Positions 43,154-56,570 of a stretch of DNA of 64,000 nucleotides are shown here, piece after piece. The DNA is from Albugo candida. Lineage: Eukaryota > Oomycota > Peronosporomycetes > Albuginales > Albuginaceae. Under the pieces are notes generated by a model. The model was not told where the DNA came from, did no database searches, and saw only the letters and a program-made list of their open reading frames with translations. Each line of letters begins with the position of its first letter. Position 1 is the stretch's first letter. The translations under genes and the position numbers were made by a program. The stretch is from assembly GCA_905220665.1 (NCBI GenBank), contig CAJNAR010000152.1:310001-374000 (forward strand), given 5' to 3'.

Positions 43154-46147
43154 ATGTCGCGTGGTACAGCTGACATTGCTACTCCCTCGAAAGAATCAGA
43201 AAAAGCAAAAGAGCAACAAACTGCTCCAAAACATGAAGAAAAAAATCAGCCCAAGATCAAAGAAGAAGAGGTTGTAAGTTCCTATAATCGTCTAGGAGAA
43301 TTGCATGATTAGTCATGTGTTTTGTTTCCGAACTAGTCCGAGGCAGACCAAAAACTGAAAGATATTCTGGAAATTGCAGTCAAAGAGATTTGCGACAGCG
43401 AGCTAGGGGAAGAATTTAAGCGTGTAGCACTTGAAGTGTTACGGCGTGAAATTCGGACAGCTACTAGTTCTATGACCTCTGTACCGAAACCACTGAAATT
43501 CCTCCGTCCGCACTATGATCGTCTTAAATTATCGTTTCAGGTAATTGACGAAGCATCGTAAGATCTAGACCGTGTAATCATCTCTTCCTTAGACCTTACA
43601 ACAAGGAGATGCAAAGACGGAATTATCTGACATACTTGCAGTGCTCGCCATGACAATGGCTAAAGAAGGCACAAGAGAAAGCTTACACTTCAAATTGTCC
43701 GGTAACCGGACGGATCTTGGTCCTTGGGGACATGAATTTGTAAGATCTCTAGCAGGAGAAGTCGGCGAAGAATATGATGCCCGAATGACCACGCAATCTG
43801 GTGATGATCCTGATGTATCTGATCTGATTGAGATGGTGGATGCTATTGTTCCTTTTCATATGCAGCATAATGCAGAGCCTGAGGCAGTCGATATTCTGAT
43901 TGAAGTGCAACGATTGCCCAAATTGCTCGCACTTAAAGAAATCGATATAAACAATTATCAGCGCGTTTGCCTATACCTAATGGCTTGTGCTCAGTATATG
44001 TCAGATCCTGACGATCTCGATAGCATGCTGAATACAGCGTATCATATTTTTCTTCGCATGGAGCAATATCCGGATGCATTACGCATTGCGTTGCTATTAG
44101 ATAACGAAGAGTTGGTTTCTGCTATATTTCAAACCTGTGGCAATATGGCTGTGAAAGAACAAATGGCATACATTCTAGGCCGGCAGCGTTTTTCATATGA
44201 GGATGAAAACGATACCACGATCAATGAAATATTGAGCAACTCTGATCTAAGTGACAAGTACATCTCTCTGGCGCGCGACTTGGAGGTACTAGGGCCCAAA
44301 ACACCTGAAGATATCTACAAGTCCCATTTATCTGAAACCCGAAGCATCACGCAAAATCGTAACCCTGGAAGCCAAGCTCAAGATTCCGCAAGGCACAACC
44401 TTGCATCCACCTTTGTGAATGCGTTCGTCAATGCTGGTTATGGAACTGATAAACTGATTACACCTGAAGGGAACACGTGGCTGTACAAGAATAAAAAATA
44501 TGGAATGATGAGCGCGGCCGCTTCACTGGGTTTGATAATGCTATGGAATGTGGAAGAGGGGATCACACAGATAGACAAGTATCTGTATTCTGGTGACGAG
44601 TACGTCAAGGCTGGAGCTATTCTTGGGGTTGGTATCGTAAGCGCTGGCATCCGAAATGAATGTGATCCTCCTTTAGCGCTGTTATCTGAGCACATTGACT
44701 CTGGAAATTGTTCTATTCGCTGCGCTTCATGTCTTGGACTTGGTATAGCTTACGCGGGTTCCGCCAGAGAAGACGTATCTGAACTTTTGATCCCGGTGGT
44801 ATCACACGCAGACGAAAATGCGGATATCCAAGAAGTATCGTATGCCAGTCTTGCTCTCGGTATGGTGGAGGTCGGCACTTGTGATGAAGAGGCTGGAAGT
44901 GTGCTGATGCAGCGGCTAATGGAAAGCACAGACGTAGAACTTACTTCTTCATGTGCACAATTTCTAGCCCTTGGATTGGGATTACTTTATCTTGGGTACT
45001 ATGCTTTTACTTTCTGTACGTTCTTTCGTCAAATTGAATGATTTGTATCTGCTTATAGCCGTCAGGAGCGCGTTGAAGCAATGCTTGAGGCAACCAAAAC
45101 GATCGAACACAAATTCTCCAAATATCTCGCCATCACGCTGGAAACGTGTGCTTATGCTGCCTCAGGGAATGTTTTGAAAATACAGCAGCTACTACGCTTG
45201 TGCGCAGAGCATATTGAGGATCCGGCAGCTGCACAACATCAGTCTGTAGCGGTCATTGGAATAGCGCTTATTGCAATGGGTGAAGCTATTGGTACTGAGA
45301 TGGCGATGCGATCATTCGACCATCTCTTGCAGTATGGTGAACTCGCGGTGCGCCGAGCTGTACCATTCGCCTTGGCGCTGCTGAGTATTTCCAATCCGGA
45401 GTATTCTCTCATCGATACGATCTCTCGTTTGACGCATGACGGTGATAAGGGGGTCGCTCAGAATGCTATCCTTGCTCTGGGTTTGATTTCTGCTGGAACG
45501 AATAATTCTCGAGTTGCAGGTCTACTTCGACAATTATCTGAATTTTACAGCCGCGAAGCGAATCATTTATTCGTAGTTCGTATTTCTCAAGGTTTACTTC
45601 ACTTGGGCAAGGTCAGCGCTGCTTTCGATTAAACCAATACGCGCGTCTCATTCAATCTCACACTTTCTTGTCCAGGGCCTGATGACGTTGCATCCTTTTC
45701 ACTCTGATCGAATGATTCTGTCGAAAGTTGCCATCAGCGGGATTTTGGCTTTGCTTCACGCGTCGTTGGACATGGAACATACTCTTCTCGATACCTCGCA
45801 TTACATTTTGTATTGCATCGCAACAGCAATTCAACCTCGGATGCTTATAACGGTTGACGAAGATCTTCAGCCATTGCCGGTTTCAGTCCGTGTCGGACAA
45901 GCGGTACACGCCTCCTTGATTATGATTTATTTGGCTAACTACTCACTATCTTTATGATCAGCTTGAGATTGTGGGACAAGCTGGTCGACCGAAATCAATT
46001 ACTGGTTTCCAGACTCATACCACTCCGGTCTTACTAAATGTCAAGGATCGAGCAGAGCTGGCTACTGATGAATATCTCTCACTCACAAGTGTTCTTGAAG
46101 GCGTCGTCATTTTGAAGAAAAACCCTGACTACACCGCAGATAGTTAA
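43154..46147 (+). CDS. RPN1: 26S proteasome regulatory particle subunit RPN1 (PSMD2)
   Basis: Largest non-ATPase scaffold of the 19S base; docks ubiquitin and UBL shuttle proteins (family knowledge). Six exons: 43154-43273, 43337-43540, 43593-44995, 45059-45611, 45676-45903, 45962-46147; joined length 2694 nt, 897 aa, close to other RPN1 proteins. The N-terminus is charged ([10 protein letters not shown]), followed by the hallmark [18 protein letters not shown] and [21 protein letters not shown] repeats follow ([50 protein letters not shown]). The conserved end [11 protein letters not shown]...[10 protein letters not shown]...KKNPDY is complete. Introns are 52-65 nt with GT-AG ends. The start ATG is in AAGATGTCG. 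One of two proteasome genes in this block (beta-2 at 59048). Confidence 0.95.
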
Positions 46148-46221
46148 GAAAATTATCTTTGCTAATATTTGGTGTTTTTATTCGAGTTAATACGTCTAAA
46201 TAAGCGCCGAAGCCATGTTCG

Positions 46222-49200
46222 ATGGTCGTAATTAAAATAGTGGGCCCGCTAGCGTTCGTCATAACGTCTATCCGTACAACGCCGGCTTGCATTACCACCT
46301 CTATCCGCGATATGCACCGAAGAAGTAAGGTCCGAGACATTGACAAACCGCAGCGGCCACACCGCGTTGTTTATCTGGGATTGAGTGACGAAAATACAGC
46401 TCTTCGATACTGCGACAACAATGTTGTTACATCCAAATACACTGTTGTGTCATTCTTGCCAAAATTCTTATTTGAGACTTTCCGAAAGCTACCAAATATA
46501 TACTTTTTGTGCGTCAGCATCTTGCAAAGTATCCCAGAAATCAGCACTACTGCAGGCGTTCCGTCTACGTTACCGTCTCTAATGTTTATTATCATGATCG
46601 ACGCCGTTTTCGCAATTCTCGAGGATCGCAAGCGTCACCAAGCAGATAATATTGCAAATGCTAGGCTCACAGATGTTTTTGACAGAAATGAACGCGTATT
46701 CAAGCTCAAACGCTGGTCAAATGTGGTAGTTGGTGATATCATTAAAGTAGACAACAGAGTCATTGCTCCAGCAGACATCGTAATCCTCGCAACATATCGA
46801 TCCCCCGATGCTATAACGACAGGGCTTTGTTACGTCGAGACCAAGTCACTAGACGGCGAGACAAATCTCAAGATAAGAAATGCAATGAAAATCACCATGT
46901 TCGATTCAGACAACGTTGAGAGTTTACAGAAGCTAAGAGGTCGTATCGAATGTGAGCATCCAAACAACAAAATCAACACCTTCCAGGGCGTGCTCATATT
47001 GGACTCTGGTGAAAAGCAACCGATCACCCATGAGAACACTATTTTGCGAGGCTGCATCCTACGAAACTCTAAATGGGTATACGGTCTTGTTTTCAACACC
47101 GGGAAAGACACTAAAATCATGCAAGGCATGTCCGCAGTGACGGCTAAAATGAGCACCATGGATCATCTGCTTAATAGGTATATACTTTTAATGCTACTAA
47201 TACTGCTAACATGTAGCATCTTGGGCGCAACTGGCTGCATCAAATGGAATGAAAACGGATTACTGGCATGGTACTTGTATACCACATCGTCAACGAAAAG
47301 CGGCAGAGAGAACTGGATAACAATGTTATCTTACTATTTCTTGCTGATGTATCAATTCATTCCTATCTCCCTCAATGTTTCCATGAGCATGGTTAAATTT
47401 CTACAAGCTCAGTTCATTCAATGGGATAGCCACATTTATCATGAATCTACCGACTCACCAGCACTGGTTCGGTCTATGTCACTGAATGAGGAGCTTGGTC
47501 AGATTTCGTATATCTTTACTGACAAAACAGGGACACTTACATGTAACGTGATGGATTTTCGGAAATGCTCGATCGCAGGCGTCTCATACGGTCATGGAAC
47601 AACCGAGATTGGTCTTGCCGCGAAAAATCGAGCCGGAGGAACAACTAGTATTCAATGCTTGGAAGAGCAGCGAGGATCAAGTACCAAACACGTCAATTTT
47701 GATGGTCCAGAATTGTTTACGGCCATAAGAGGAGAAGCTGGAGAAAAACAGAGGAAAAATATTGAGAAGTTCTTTACACATTTATCGATTTGCCATTCTG
47801 TGACCCCTGAAGTTATCGAAGGATCTGATATTGTGACGTTTTCCGCTTCTTCCCCTGATGAGCAAGCACTTGTGGCAGGGGCAAGTTATTTCGGATATCA
47901 GTTTGTAGGACGCACCCCCGGTACTGTTCAACTACGATTTCAAGGAGTACCAGAAGAGTTCGACATTCTGGAGGTATTTGCGTTTACAAGCACTCGTGCG
48001 CGAATGTCTACAATCGTGCGCCATCCGGACGGGCTGATAGTTCTTTTTACGAAAGGGGCAGATAGTGCGCTATATCCGCGGCTGGAAAGAAGTGGTTCTT
48101 ATCAAGCGTTACAGCAAGTCACCCAGCAGCACATAAATGAATACGCTGAGGAGGGACTTAGAACTTTAATCATAGCAATGCGTGAAATTGATCCTGAATA
48201 CTACAAAGAGTGGAGCAAAAGATTCTACTTGGCGAAAAATGATTTGGTCGCGATTGAGAGACAAAGAGAAGAACTTGACAATGATATCGATGATTGCATG
48301 AATGAGATAGAAGCTAACCTGAAATTATTAGGTGCGACAGCTATTGAAGATAGGTTGCAGCAAGGGGTTCCTAGAACTCTCTCCAGGCTTTCCGCAGCCG
48401 GAATCAAAACATGGGTTCTCACCGGAGATAAAGAAGAAACCGCCATCAATATCGGGTACGCATGCCAGCTTCTCACAAATGACATGAAAATTATTATCAT
48501 GAACTCTCGACGTTATCTCACATCCTTGGCCATTCGCGAAGAGCTCGATGCACAAATTGATGCACGTATCGCAGAGCTGAATGCATCAAAAGCTAGGAAG
48601 GAAAAACTTAAAAAAATGGGATTTATCATTGATGGTGAGACATTGGCGCATATATTAAAAGATGACAATAAAAGCGTTCTTGCAACCTTATCTCAGTTTT
48701 GTACCGTGGTCATTGCTTGTCGAGTTTCACCCTCACAAAAAGCTGAAGTGGTAGCTCTCATAAAAAAAGCAATTCCAAGTGCTCGAACATTATCGATCGG
48801 AGACGGAGCCAACGATGTTCCCATGATACAGGAGGCCCATATAGGTGTTGGCATATCCGGACAAGAAGGACTACAAGCGGTCAATTCGAGTGATTACGCC
48901 ATTGCTCAGTTTCGCTTCCTCGAACGACTAATTCTGGTGCACGGTCGTCGAAATTACAAGAGGTTAGCCACTTTGGCTCTCTATATCTTTTACAAGAATA
49001 TCCTCCTAACGATGGGTCAATTTTGGCACACATGTTACAATGGTTTTTCGGGTCAAAAGTTATTCCTTGAAGCTGGGGTGCAAATTTACAACATCATGCT
49101 GACATCATTTCCAGTCATTCTCCTTTCTGTATTGGATCAAGATGTTGTAGATCAGCTCGCCCTGGATCATCCTCTTCTATATTATTCCGGATTGCGAGGA

Positions 49201-49899
49201 AGTGAGCTAAATAACCGAGTATTTGTTGGCTGGGTGCTCGATGCTTTCTTTCAGTCTGCTGTGATTACTTTTGGAACATTTATGTCGTATGGTAGTATGC
49301 TTGGAAATGGGAAGAGTGGATCAATATGGCTGGATGGAAATACTATATTCACCATTATCGTCTTCGTGGCGAACATAAAACTCCTTCTGCATCAAAATAG
49401 TTTTCACTGGTTTAATTTCCTGGCAACCATGTTATCCATTCTAAATTGGTTAATGTTCGCTTTGATTGCTGGAAGAGTGTCCCTCCTATCAGATTTTTTT
49501 TGGAGCGACATTATGATAACTACTTTGGGATCTTCCGTATTTTGGCTAGATGCATTGCTCATACCTTCTGTCGCACTTTTGGTCACATTCACAACCATTG
49601 TGTTAAAGTCAGAATTCTACCCTGACTATGTCCAATTAGTGAAAGAAGTGAGCAAGTTTAAGCTCGATGAAAAACTTTTGTCTAATAATGTTGAGAGCAT
49701 GATATCATCATCAAAAGCTCAACAGAAGAACCGTATAGGGCGTGTAAGCAGACGAAGGACAGGTTCAATTATACCAGCCGGTGTTTTTCAGAATAGGTCA
49801 AAAACAACGACGACATTGTACAACGGATTTGCATTTTCAACAGATGATTGTTCAAATAAGACAGAGTCTCGCAATGCATTAAAATTCTCCAAAAAGTAA
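46222..49899 (+). CDS. P4-type ATPase, phospholipid flippase
   Basis: Single-exon membrane pump of 1225 aa that moves phospholipids from the outer/lumenal to the cytosolic leaflet, usually with a CDC50 partner (family knowledge). Motifs: DGET at 211-214 (P4 form of the actuator loop), PISL in the M4 segment before SMSMVKFLQAQF, phosphorylation Asp434 in DKTGTLTCN, KGAD, TGDKEET near 734, GDGANDV at 860-866, then several C-terminal membrane spans. The C-terminal tail is basic and Ser/Thr-rich (GRVSRRRTGS), possibly regulatory. The first 30 residues are poorly typical; the ATG at 46312 (MHRRSKVRD, 1195 aa) is an equally plausible start and leaves a more normal gap after RPN1. The upstream start sits only 74 bp from the RPN1 stop. 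Confidence 0.93.
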   Translation: MVVIKIVGPLAFVITSIRTTPACITTSIRDMHRRSKVRDIDKPQRPHRVVYLGLSDENTALRYCDNNVVTSKYTVVSFLPKFLFETFRKLPNIYFLCVSILQSIPEISTTAGVPSTLPSLMFIIMIDAVFAILEDRKRHQADNIANARLTDVFDRNERVFKLKRWSNVVVGDIIKVDNRVIAPADIVILATYRSPDAITTGLCYVETKSLDGETNLKIRNAMKITMFDSDNVESLQKLRGRIECEHPNNKINTFQGVLILDSGEKQPITHENTILRGCILRNSKWVYGLVFNTGKDTKIMQGMSAVTAKMSTMDHLLNRYILLMLLILLTCSILGATGCIKWNENGLLAWYLYTTSSTKSGRENWITMLSYYFLLMYQFIPISLNVSMSMVKFLQAQFIQWDSHIYHESTDSPALVRSMSLNEELGQISYIFTDKTGTLTCNVMDFRKCSIAGVSYGHGTTEIGLAAKNRAGGTTSIQCLEEQRGSSTKHVNFDGPELFTAIRGEAGEKQRKNIEKFFTHLSICHSVTPEVIEGSDIVTFSASSPDEQALVAGASYFGYQFVGRTPGTVQLRFQGVPEEFDILEVFAFTSTRARMSTIVRHPDGLIVLFTKGADSALYPRLERSGSYQALQQVTQQHINEYAEEGLRTLIIAMREIDPEYYKEWSKRFYLAKNDLVAIERQREELDNDIDDCMNEIEANLKLLGATAIEDRLQQGVPRTLSRLSAAGIKTWVLTGDKEETAINIGYACQLLTNDMKIIIMNSRRYLTSLAIREELDAQIDARIAELNASKARKEKLKKMGFIIDGETLAHILKDDNKSVLATLSQFCTVVIACRVSPSQKAEVVALIKKAIPSARTLSIGDGANDVPMIQEAHIGVGISGQEGLQAVNSSDYAIAQFRFLERLILVHGRRNYKRLATLALYIFYKNILLTMGQFWHTCYNGFSGQKLFLEAGVQIYNIMLTSFPVILLSVLDQDVVDQLALDHPLLYYSGLRGSELNNRVFVGWVLDAFFQSAVITFGTFMSYGSMLGNGKSGSIWLDGNTIFTIIVFVANIKLLLHQNSFHWFNFLATMLSILNWLMFALIAGRVSLLSDFFWSDIMITTLGSSVFWLDALLIPSVALLVTFTTIVLKSEFYPDYVQLVKEVSKFKLDEKLLSNNVESMISSSKAQQKNRIGRVSRRRTGSIIPAGVFQNRSKTTTTLYNGFAFSTDDCSNKTESRNALKFSKK

Positions 49900-50535
49900 A
49901 TAACTCTGGGCCGATGTGGAACAAACGAGAAAACGAGGTAGTGGAAGCGCTTAGGATCACCAAGCATCCTTATACAGAGATAATTGTGATCCTGGCTGCG
50001 TAGGATATTGTTTAATCACACGAGCGGCTGACGGAACAACATCTGAGTGAAATTCTGATTCTCATACTCGAATTTGTTTAATTTCTTCAGCATTTTGTTT
50101 CCAGAACTCAGGATTACGTGGAATATACAGTTACTATATCGTAGTTGATATCACGGAAACGAGATTCGTAACAATCGATACTGTGTATAAGGTCAATCAA
50201 TAATTATCTGTCTCTCGGTGCTATATGGTAATGATGGCATCTCACACCTCCCTGATAGCACTCTACGGAAGGCAAGGAAATTATCATCTGTTAATAGATA
50301 AGCATGCCGCAACGAATTAGTCGCAATTGGAAAATATACAATCGAGTAGATAGGTCTCAAGTAAAAAACGACTTTTATCTCTCTCGCGTCACTCACTTGT
50401 GATCGTCATGCATTAGATTTTGGCAGAGATATTCCAGCCAACGATACTCGCTCTTTAATAAGCTTTCACACGACGCTTGGCAGCAGCTGTAAAACCGTCC
50501 ATAATCAAGAAAAGCTTTTGATCAATCCTTCTCGG
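49900..50535. other. Intergenic, nothing recognised
   Basis: About 640 bp between the P4-ATPase stop and the next gene's ATG. AT-rich, only short frames. Presumably 3' UTR, promoter and 5' UTR. Confidence 0.5.
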
Positions 50536-53500
50536 ATGTTGCGCTATCCATGTTTCGCTTATGAAGGCACTACTATAAGCGAGGATATCAATACGCCTTG
50601 GGGGAACGCCTCGAAACGAGATCGAGACATGAGATTTGACCCAGTGATGCAAGGCGCTTTCGCCCGATTCTACGATGCTGCCAAACCTTACGATAGTGAA
50701 ATGCTACCGTACCAAGAATATGTAGCTTTCTATCAGCGTGTGGCATTAGCATTATTTACTAATATCAGCATCGACGTCGCTCAAGAAATAGCGGCACAAG
50801 ATTGGTTGTACGATAATCCCCCAGGAGAAGCTGCTGATTTGTCACTTTCTAAAGCGAAAGTAATTGCGTTCGAGCCTTTTGCATTATCCATGCATGAACT
50901 TGCGCAATTAGTTCTTCCGATAAATAGTCCTCGGTCGTTTTTCAATTCGTTTTACAGTGAACTCGAAAGATCGCTATTTATCATCCCAGAAATATGTTTA
51001 TGCTCCATAAATCGAGTAAATCATATTTGTGAAGCATTTCAACAGAACAGCACGATTTTTTCTGGACAATCAACACCAGTTGAGGGAAAGACTGCCTCGA
51101 AAAGGTCGTTGAAGCATTGCATTTATGGAAGCAGGAAGTCAGAACCCGAATATTCTCAGCAAGTCTTACAGCATCTGAACGAGAACCACAAAGATGAAGA
51201 GGATATGAAAAGCGGTATCACTGGATACTCCAATGGTTATTCACAGATTTTAGATAGCACTGAAGCCCTTGTGCACATTTTACGCGTGTTCGATTCAGCC
51301 ATGCTGCCACCGAATATTACTGATGATTGGGATGTAGAGGAGGCAAAAATATCAGCATTATTGACACAACAAGCTACAGTGGTTGCTGTTGTCGGTCCTA
51401 CGGGATCAGGAAAGTCAAGAATAGCAAAATATTTGGCAGAATACTTTGGGTTCGTTCTGTGTTCCATCGAGACAGCGGTTACAAACTTGATGGCTAAGTA
51501 TGGCAACGAGGCGAGAAAGAGGTTTTTCGAGAAGAAAGGTATCACCTATGATCTTGATGGAAACGATGAAAAAGGGATCGATGAGAAACCCAATGATTTC
51601 GATGTAGAAACGTCAAATATGTGCGAGATTCTCGAGCAGCTCCTTTCTGGAGGAGCGTTATCAAAATTTGAGTTGATTGATATTCAAATGCGTTATGCAC
51701 AACAGATTCTACAAAGTGAGAATATTGGAGTCGTTCTCGATGACTTGGACCTATCTGAGTCGTGTGAAGTGAAATGCAATTATCTCGTATCTTTACACGG
51801 TAATGACAACGTTAGTGCGCAAAAAATGCATCGGATGGTACTCAACAGTGTGGATGGAGAACATTATATCCCGAAAGAGCTAGCTCTTTCTACCCCAACA
51901 TGCCAAGAAGTGCATCATGTCGGTGAAACCGCAAAAGGAGGCTACATTGCTGATAATCATAATCCTATTCATGAGAAAATAATGAGCTCGGCGGGCGTAA
52001 GGTTGATTCAGGAAGAGTGTGAATTAGCTAACTGTAGCTTTAGAAATCTTACCCCAATTGGTGGGTTTTCGGCTGGAACATCGCTGAGGTCCGATGAGAA
52101 TGTCACGTGGAGCCAGTCTTCTGTATATTGCAACAACGGGACGACCCGAATTCCTATATTGGTCACGCAACCGATCTCAACTATCCTCGAACAATGTATC
52201 TTGGAGATTCACAGAGTACTTTCTTCCTCAGTATTTCTTTCTTCACGTCATGCTAACCATGCTTTTCTTCGATAGAATTTGCTCGGGATTTCGAACCTCG
52301 TTATACCTCGGAAAGCGCTTTCAATTACACTACCTGATGACATTATCGAGTCATCTCGCACCGATCAAGTTATCTGGTTACTGCAATCTGGCAACGAAAT
52401 AGATTCTTTGGATGCTGGGTCTAATGCATGGAAGTCTAAGCAGCGAACCTTGTCCAAACGGTGGAAGCAATTTTGTCCCGTGTCATTTGATAGAAATAAC
52501 GGACAATCAGCAGTCAATGGCGATCCAGCATATTCCGCTTACTTGCACGGACATGTGAGTTTCTTGTTCAAGTTGTAATACTGGCTGCGTAATGTTCTTA
52601 TACTTTTCTTCCAGATTTATATGCTCGCTTCAGAGGAGTTTCGAGTTAAGTTTTGCCTGCATCCTGAAAAATATTTAGGTCATAATCCTGCCAAGGAATA
52701 CGTTACTCCGTCACGAATCCTTCTCGGAATGGGACCGGATGACCTCGAAATTATTGGAAAAATAGCCCGCTCTTTGGAAATAGACCGCATCATCAATGTT
52801 GCTGCAATACTCGAAACCATGTCTTCATTAGATCGAGCTTTGTCTGAGAGGTTGTTGGAAGGGCAGATCATACCTTACGATGAGATTCTTTTCCATATAT
52901 CGTCTACCCTTTTGGGTTTGAATTCTTGGCTATTGTTCGGACTACCACCCACCCCCTCGGTTATTGAAACCCTGACGAATCACAAGGTGCAAATCGATGC
53001 CATTTTGCTTCTCGATGACAGCAATAATGCTACTGATAGCCAATCACTCGTTTTGGATTGCAAAGAGAACGGACAAGTATGCGATGTACCGATAAAAGTG
53101 GTGCATTGGGAGAGCGAATCTATCAATAATGTGCTAATTTGTATACGCCAGGCATTCAACCCTTTTCTACCCCAGTCACACGTGGATACACTTCAGGATG
53201 GTACATTCAACGATAAGGATCGCTATCAATATGTACAAAATGCAATCGCCTCGTTCAGTTTAGGGGATACGAAAACGCAAACTGAGACCGTCTCATTAGA
53301 GCTGTCTGCTGATAATCCTAATCCTCCTAGTGCAATTCGTTGCCATGCTAAGCAACAAATGCTGGGTGAAACAGGTTTGTTTTGTCCAGTAGCTTGGAAA
53401 ACTCTCAAAGAATTGGTTCAAAGTGGTCCGGATCACCTTGTTACTGTAGATGGATATCATTACTGCTTGTCCGGGCCTGAAGCACTAGAAGCATTTAGTC

Positions 53501-56115
53501 GGAATCCATTTGACTATGTACCTTCAAGTTTTATTGATACCGACACAGTTCAATTTGTTCCTTGGATACTTTTGTTGAATATTCCAAGATCTTATCTGGG
53601 TGAAAGGCTTGTGGAACTGTGTGGAAAAACGTTTTTGCTGCAAGAAATAGAGTACGGTCGTGTCAAGAAGACTTATCGTGAGAAATTGCTGGTCAATAGC
53701 TTGAAAGACCCAGAATCGCGATCAGATGAAGAAATCCTTTACTTAAAGTCTATTGAAGAAGCAATATTTACGACGATAGCGCAAGGACGCTTGACTTCAA
53801 GTATCAAGCCTATCATTGTTGCACTACAGGATACGATGTGTGAAGTAGGCGAGATATCGATCGACAGAGTGGTCAACTCAATTACCGAGTACAAACTTAG
53901 CTCAGCTCCAATGCTTGTCATCTCTCTGAATATTGCGCAGGAGACTTTTATCGAGCAGCAACTTATGGAATGGAAAAAAAGTATATCTTCAAAAAATGGC
54001 AGAATCGACACAACGAGTCTCAGCGTGTCTAAAGCCCACGAACACACTGATCTTGATAGTGCAGATGTTGATGTGAACAACCTGGAATCATTGGAACGTG
54101 AAAAACTCGAAACTAAGTACCAGGAAGGTATTTCTGTGCATAACGGTATCCTGGAACGGCTGGGTATACGAGGAATTGCAATTTTGCCTATATCTTTGGC
54201 AAACGAAACTATTCGTCAGTCTATAGATAAAGTCAAGTATTTCATCAATAATTTACACGAAAGAAAATCCTCACTGCTGCAACGATGCGAAGTTCTAACA
54301 TATCAAGAGATGCTTGATGAGTTAATTATGGGGAGAAGTATCATCAGTAATTACAATACAACGTGTCCACTCACTTTTATTTGCGGTGCAAAGCATGACG
54401 AAAGCTCGTTCAAATGTGTTAACTACAGGAATAGACTGTATTTCCCAGATGGAGAGCATAATTTGAAAAGGTTTGTTGCGAATCCGGCTACTTATGTGTA
54501 CATCTCGAATAGGATCGGAGAATCCGCTCATGTGAGGTTACAGTGCTGCATTGTTGGGCCGCCGAAAATGGGAAAGACTACGCTCGCACTGGATCTGGCT
54601 TCTCATTATGATCTTGTCTATGTATCGCCCCATACTGCAGTGGCGTGGATACAACGATATTCGAAGCATACATTACTTGGGAGCTATCTCACTCAAAACG
54701 TTGATTCCTGGCCTGCATCGGTTTTGTATATAGCTATTATGCATCGAATCTGTGCTGGGGATTGTCAAAGCAGAGGCTGGGTTCTCGACGACTTCTTTAT
54801 AAATGATGAAGAATGGGAGCAAACCAAACGAATTAATCACGAGATCAACGGAGCATTCCCTTCTGTGATGTTCTACTTGAAAAGGAAGGACAACTGCTGC
54901 AATGCTTATTCGAAGTTGACCAGTTTTTATACGATGGCTTTTGGAGCCTTTCACCTACAGCAATTAATATCAATGAAAGACTCTGCTTCATCATCTTGGA
55001 AAATACTAGATAAAGCGAAGCAGAAACTGGATTCATATCTTCGTTTGAGACGTGAATATAATCGAGTCATGTCGACGTCAAAAGCCAAAGGTCCCGTTGG
55101 TATGTATGGAGTCTTGTTACATCAAAAGACGGTGGAAGACAATTTGAACGAAAATGTGCAGCTATTTTGCCCTGTTGAGCTAACTAAGCGCTGTCTTTTC
55201 GCTTCTTATATGACAGACCGCCGTCATATCGTACAGTACAATGGTTCATACTACTTCTGTGCCAACAAAGAGAACCTTGAAACTTTTCTGCAAAATGCGG
55301 ATAAAATCTTGGCTACAATCAGCGATCAAGAAGACATCAAAAGTCTCGTGAGTTCACCTCCAATCGATTTTTCAATTACGAGCTTATTTATGGATCTCAA
55401 CTCCAAGGATGCAGAGTTCAAAGGCTTTTGCCCAGTTACCTTGGAGCTAGCTCAAACCGGAATAAAAAAAGAAACAGCAGAACAGTGGAAGCATTTGGTG
55501 AAAGGAAGTGATTTTCACCGTGCATCTTTCTGTGGAAAAGTTTATCTATTTGCATCAGAAATGCAAAAACAGCGCTTTCTTTTCGAACCGCATCGATACA
55601 TATATCAGAAACTACCGCACAAATTACCTCCATCGGTCCGACAACCAGTAGCTTGCTCTAAAGCGTGCGTGTCACACTATGAGCAAGAGTTGGACGTGCC
55701 GATACAAAAGGCAATGCTCCTGATTGGAAAGGAACGGCCCAAACTTCCCGGAACGAGCACGAAAGCATCTGCATGTATCCTTTTGGGTTTGATGCTAAAG
55801 ACAGATTATAGTGCCATTTCAGAGAAAACGAGAACCAGATATCAAAAAGCGATGGGAGAATTCAAGCTTGATTGTGGTCTGCTAGAAGTTTTGAAAAGTG
55901 CGATTAGCAGTCAAATGTTCTGTGGTGCTGGCATCAATCTTATTCGTGCTGTCAGAAGTAGTGGCGATTCTTCTACTAATGTGTCGACATCGACTGAGTC
56001 TACAACAATGATAAGAAGCGATTCGCATGAAACACAAGAAATACGGAAGAGATTTGACTTGTTGCTTTCCGAGAGTGCTGAGCCTAGCAGACTTGTTCGC
56101 TACATTATTGCTTAG
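50536..56115 (+). CDS. Adenylate kinase 9-like multidomain protein
   Basis: Exons 50536-52230, 52276-52554 and 52615-56115 join in frame to 1824 aa, close to the size of animal AK9. AK9 proteins contain several (di)phosphonucleoside kinase-like domains and are linked to cilia/flagella (family knowledge). Two clear Walker A loops: GPTGSGKS at about residue 287 and GPPKMGKT at about 1306. Between and after them are at least five modules that begin with a Cys-Pro motif (FCPVSF, FCPVAW, TCPLTF, FCPVEL, FCPVTL) and in most cases run into a Y-x-G-x-Y-F/L-F-x...F...P-x-x-Y pattern, resembling YHS-type domains. An N-terminal helical region (about 1-190) may be EF-hand-like. The start is uncertain: ATG 50536 or 50629. 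In an oomycete it would be expected in flagellated zoospores (inference). Confidence 0.82.
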
Positions 56116-56570
56116 GTGGCTGAAATCTTTCCTACTATTTACAAGTTTTGTGAGTCGGCTGATGTCGTAGTCGTACCTGAGCTCGTAAGAGAAGGATGTT
56201 CATATTTCGACGACTTTTGTTGTTTAAAATTTGTGTTTCAACCATCGCAGACGCGCCTTGATTGTTTACTGAGGGTATGAAATGGATCCCGATAATGTCT
56301 ATGTATTCTGTATCATTCACGAGTTTGTCGGTCACGATTGTGACGCCAATCATAAATGCGACGCTTGTAACCTTTAGGTGTCGCGGTAGCTATGAGGTTC
56401 CGACATCTATTCCTACCAACATCTGTGTTCCATACAGTTGTAGTGGTTCGTATGATATATCATAGCGCTGTTACCATGTTAGATTGTGATCAGTTGGTGG
56501 GCTACTTATCAACGCCTGAGTGCCCACAATAATGTATACGACATTATCTGGACTCTGTCTACTGTAGAAG
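56116..56570. other. Intergenic, nothing recognised
   Basis: About 450 bp between the AK9-like stop and the alpha-SNAP ATG, holding only short frames. Confidence 0.5.
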
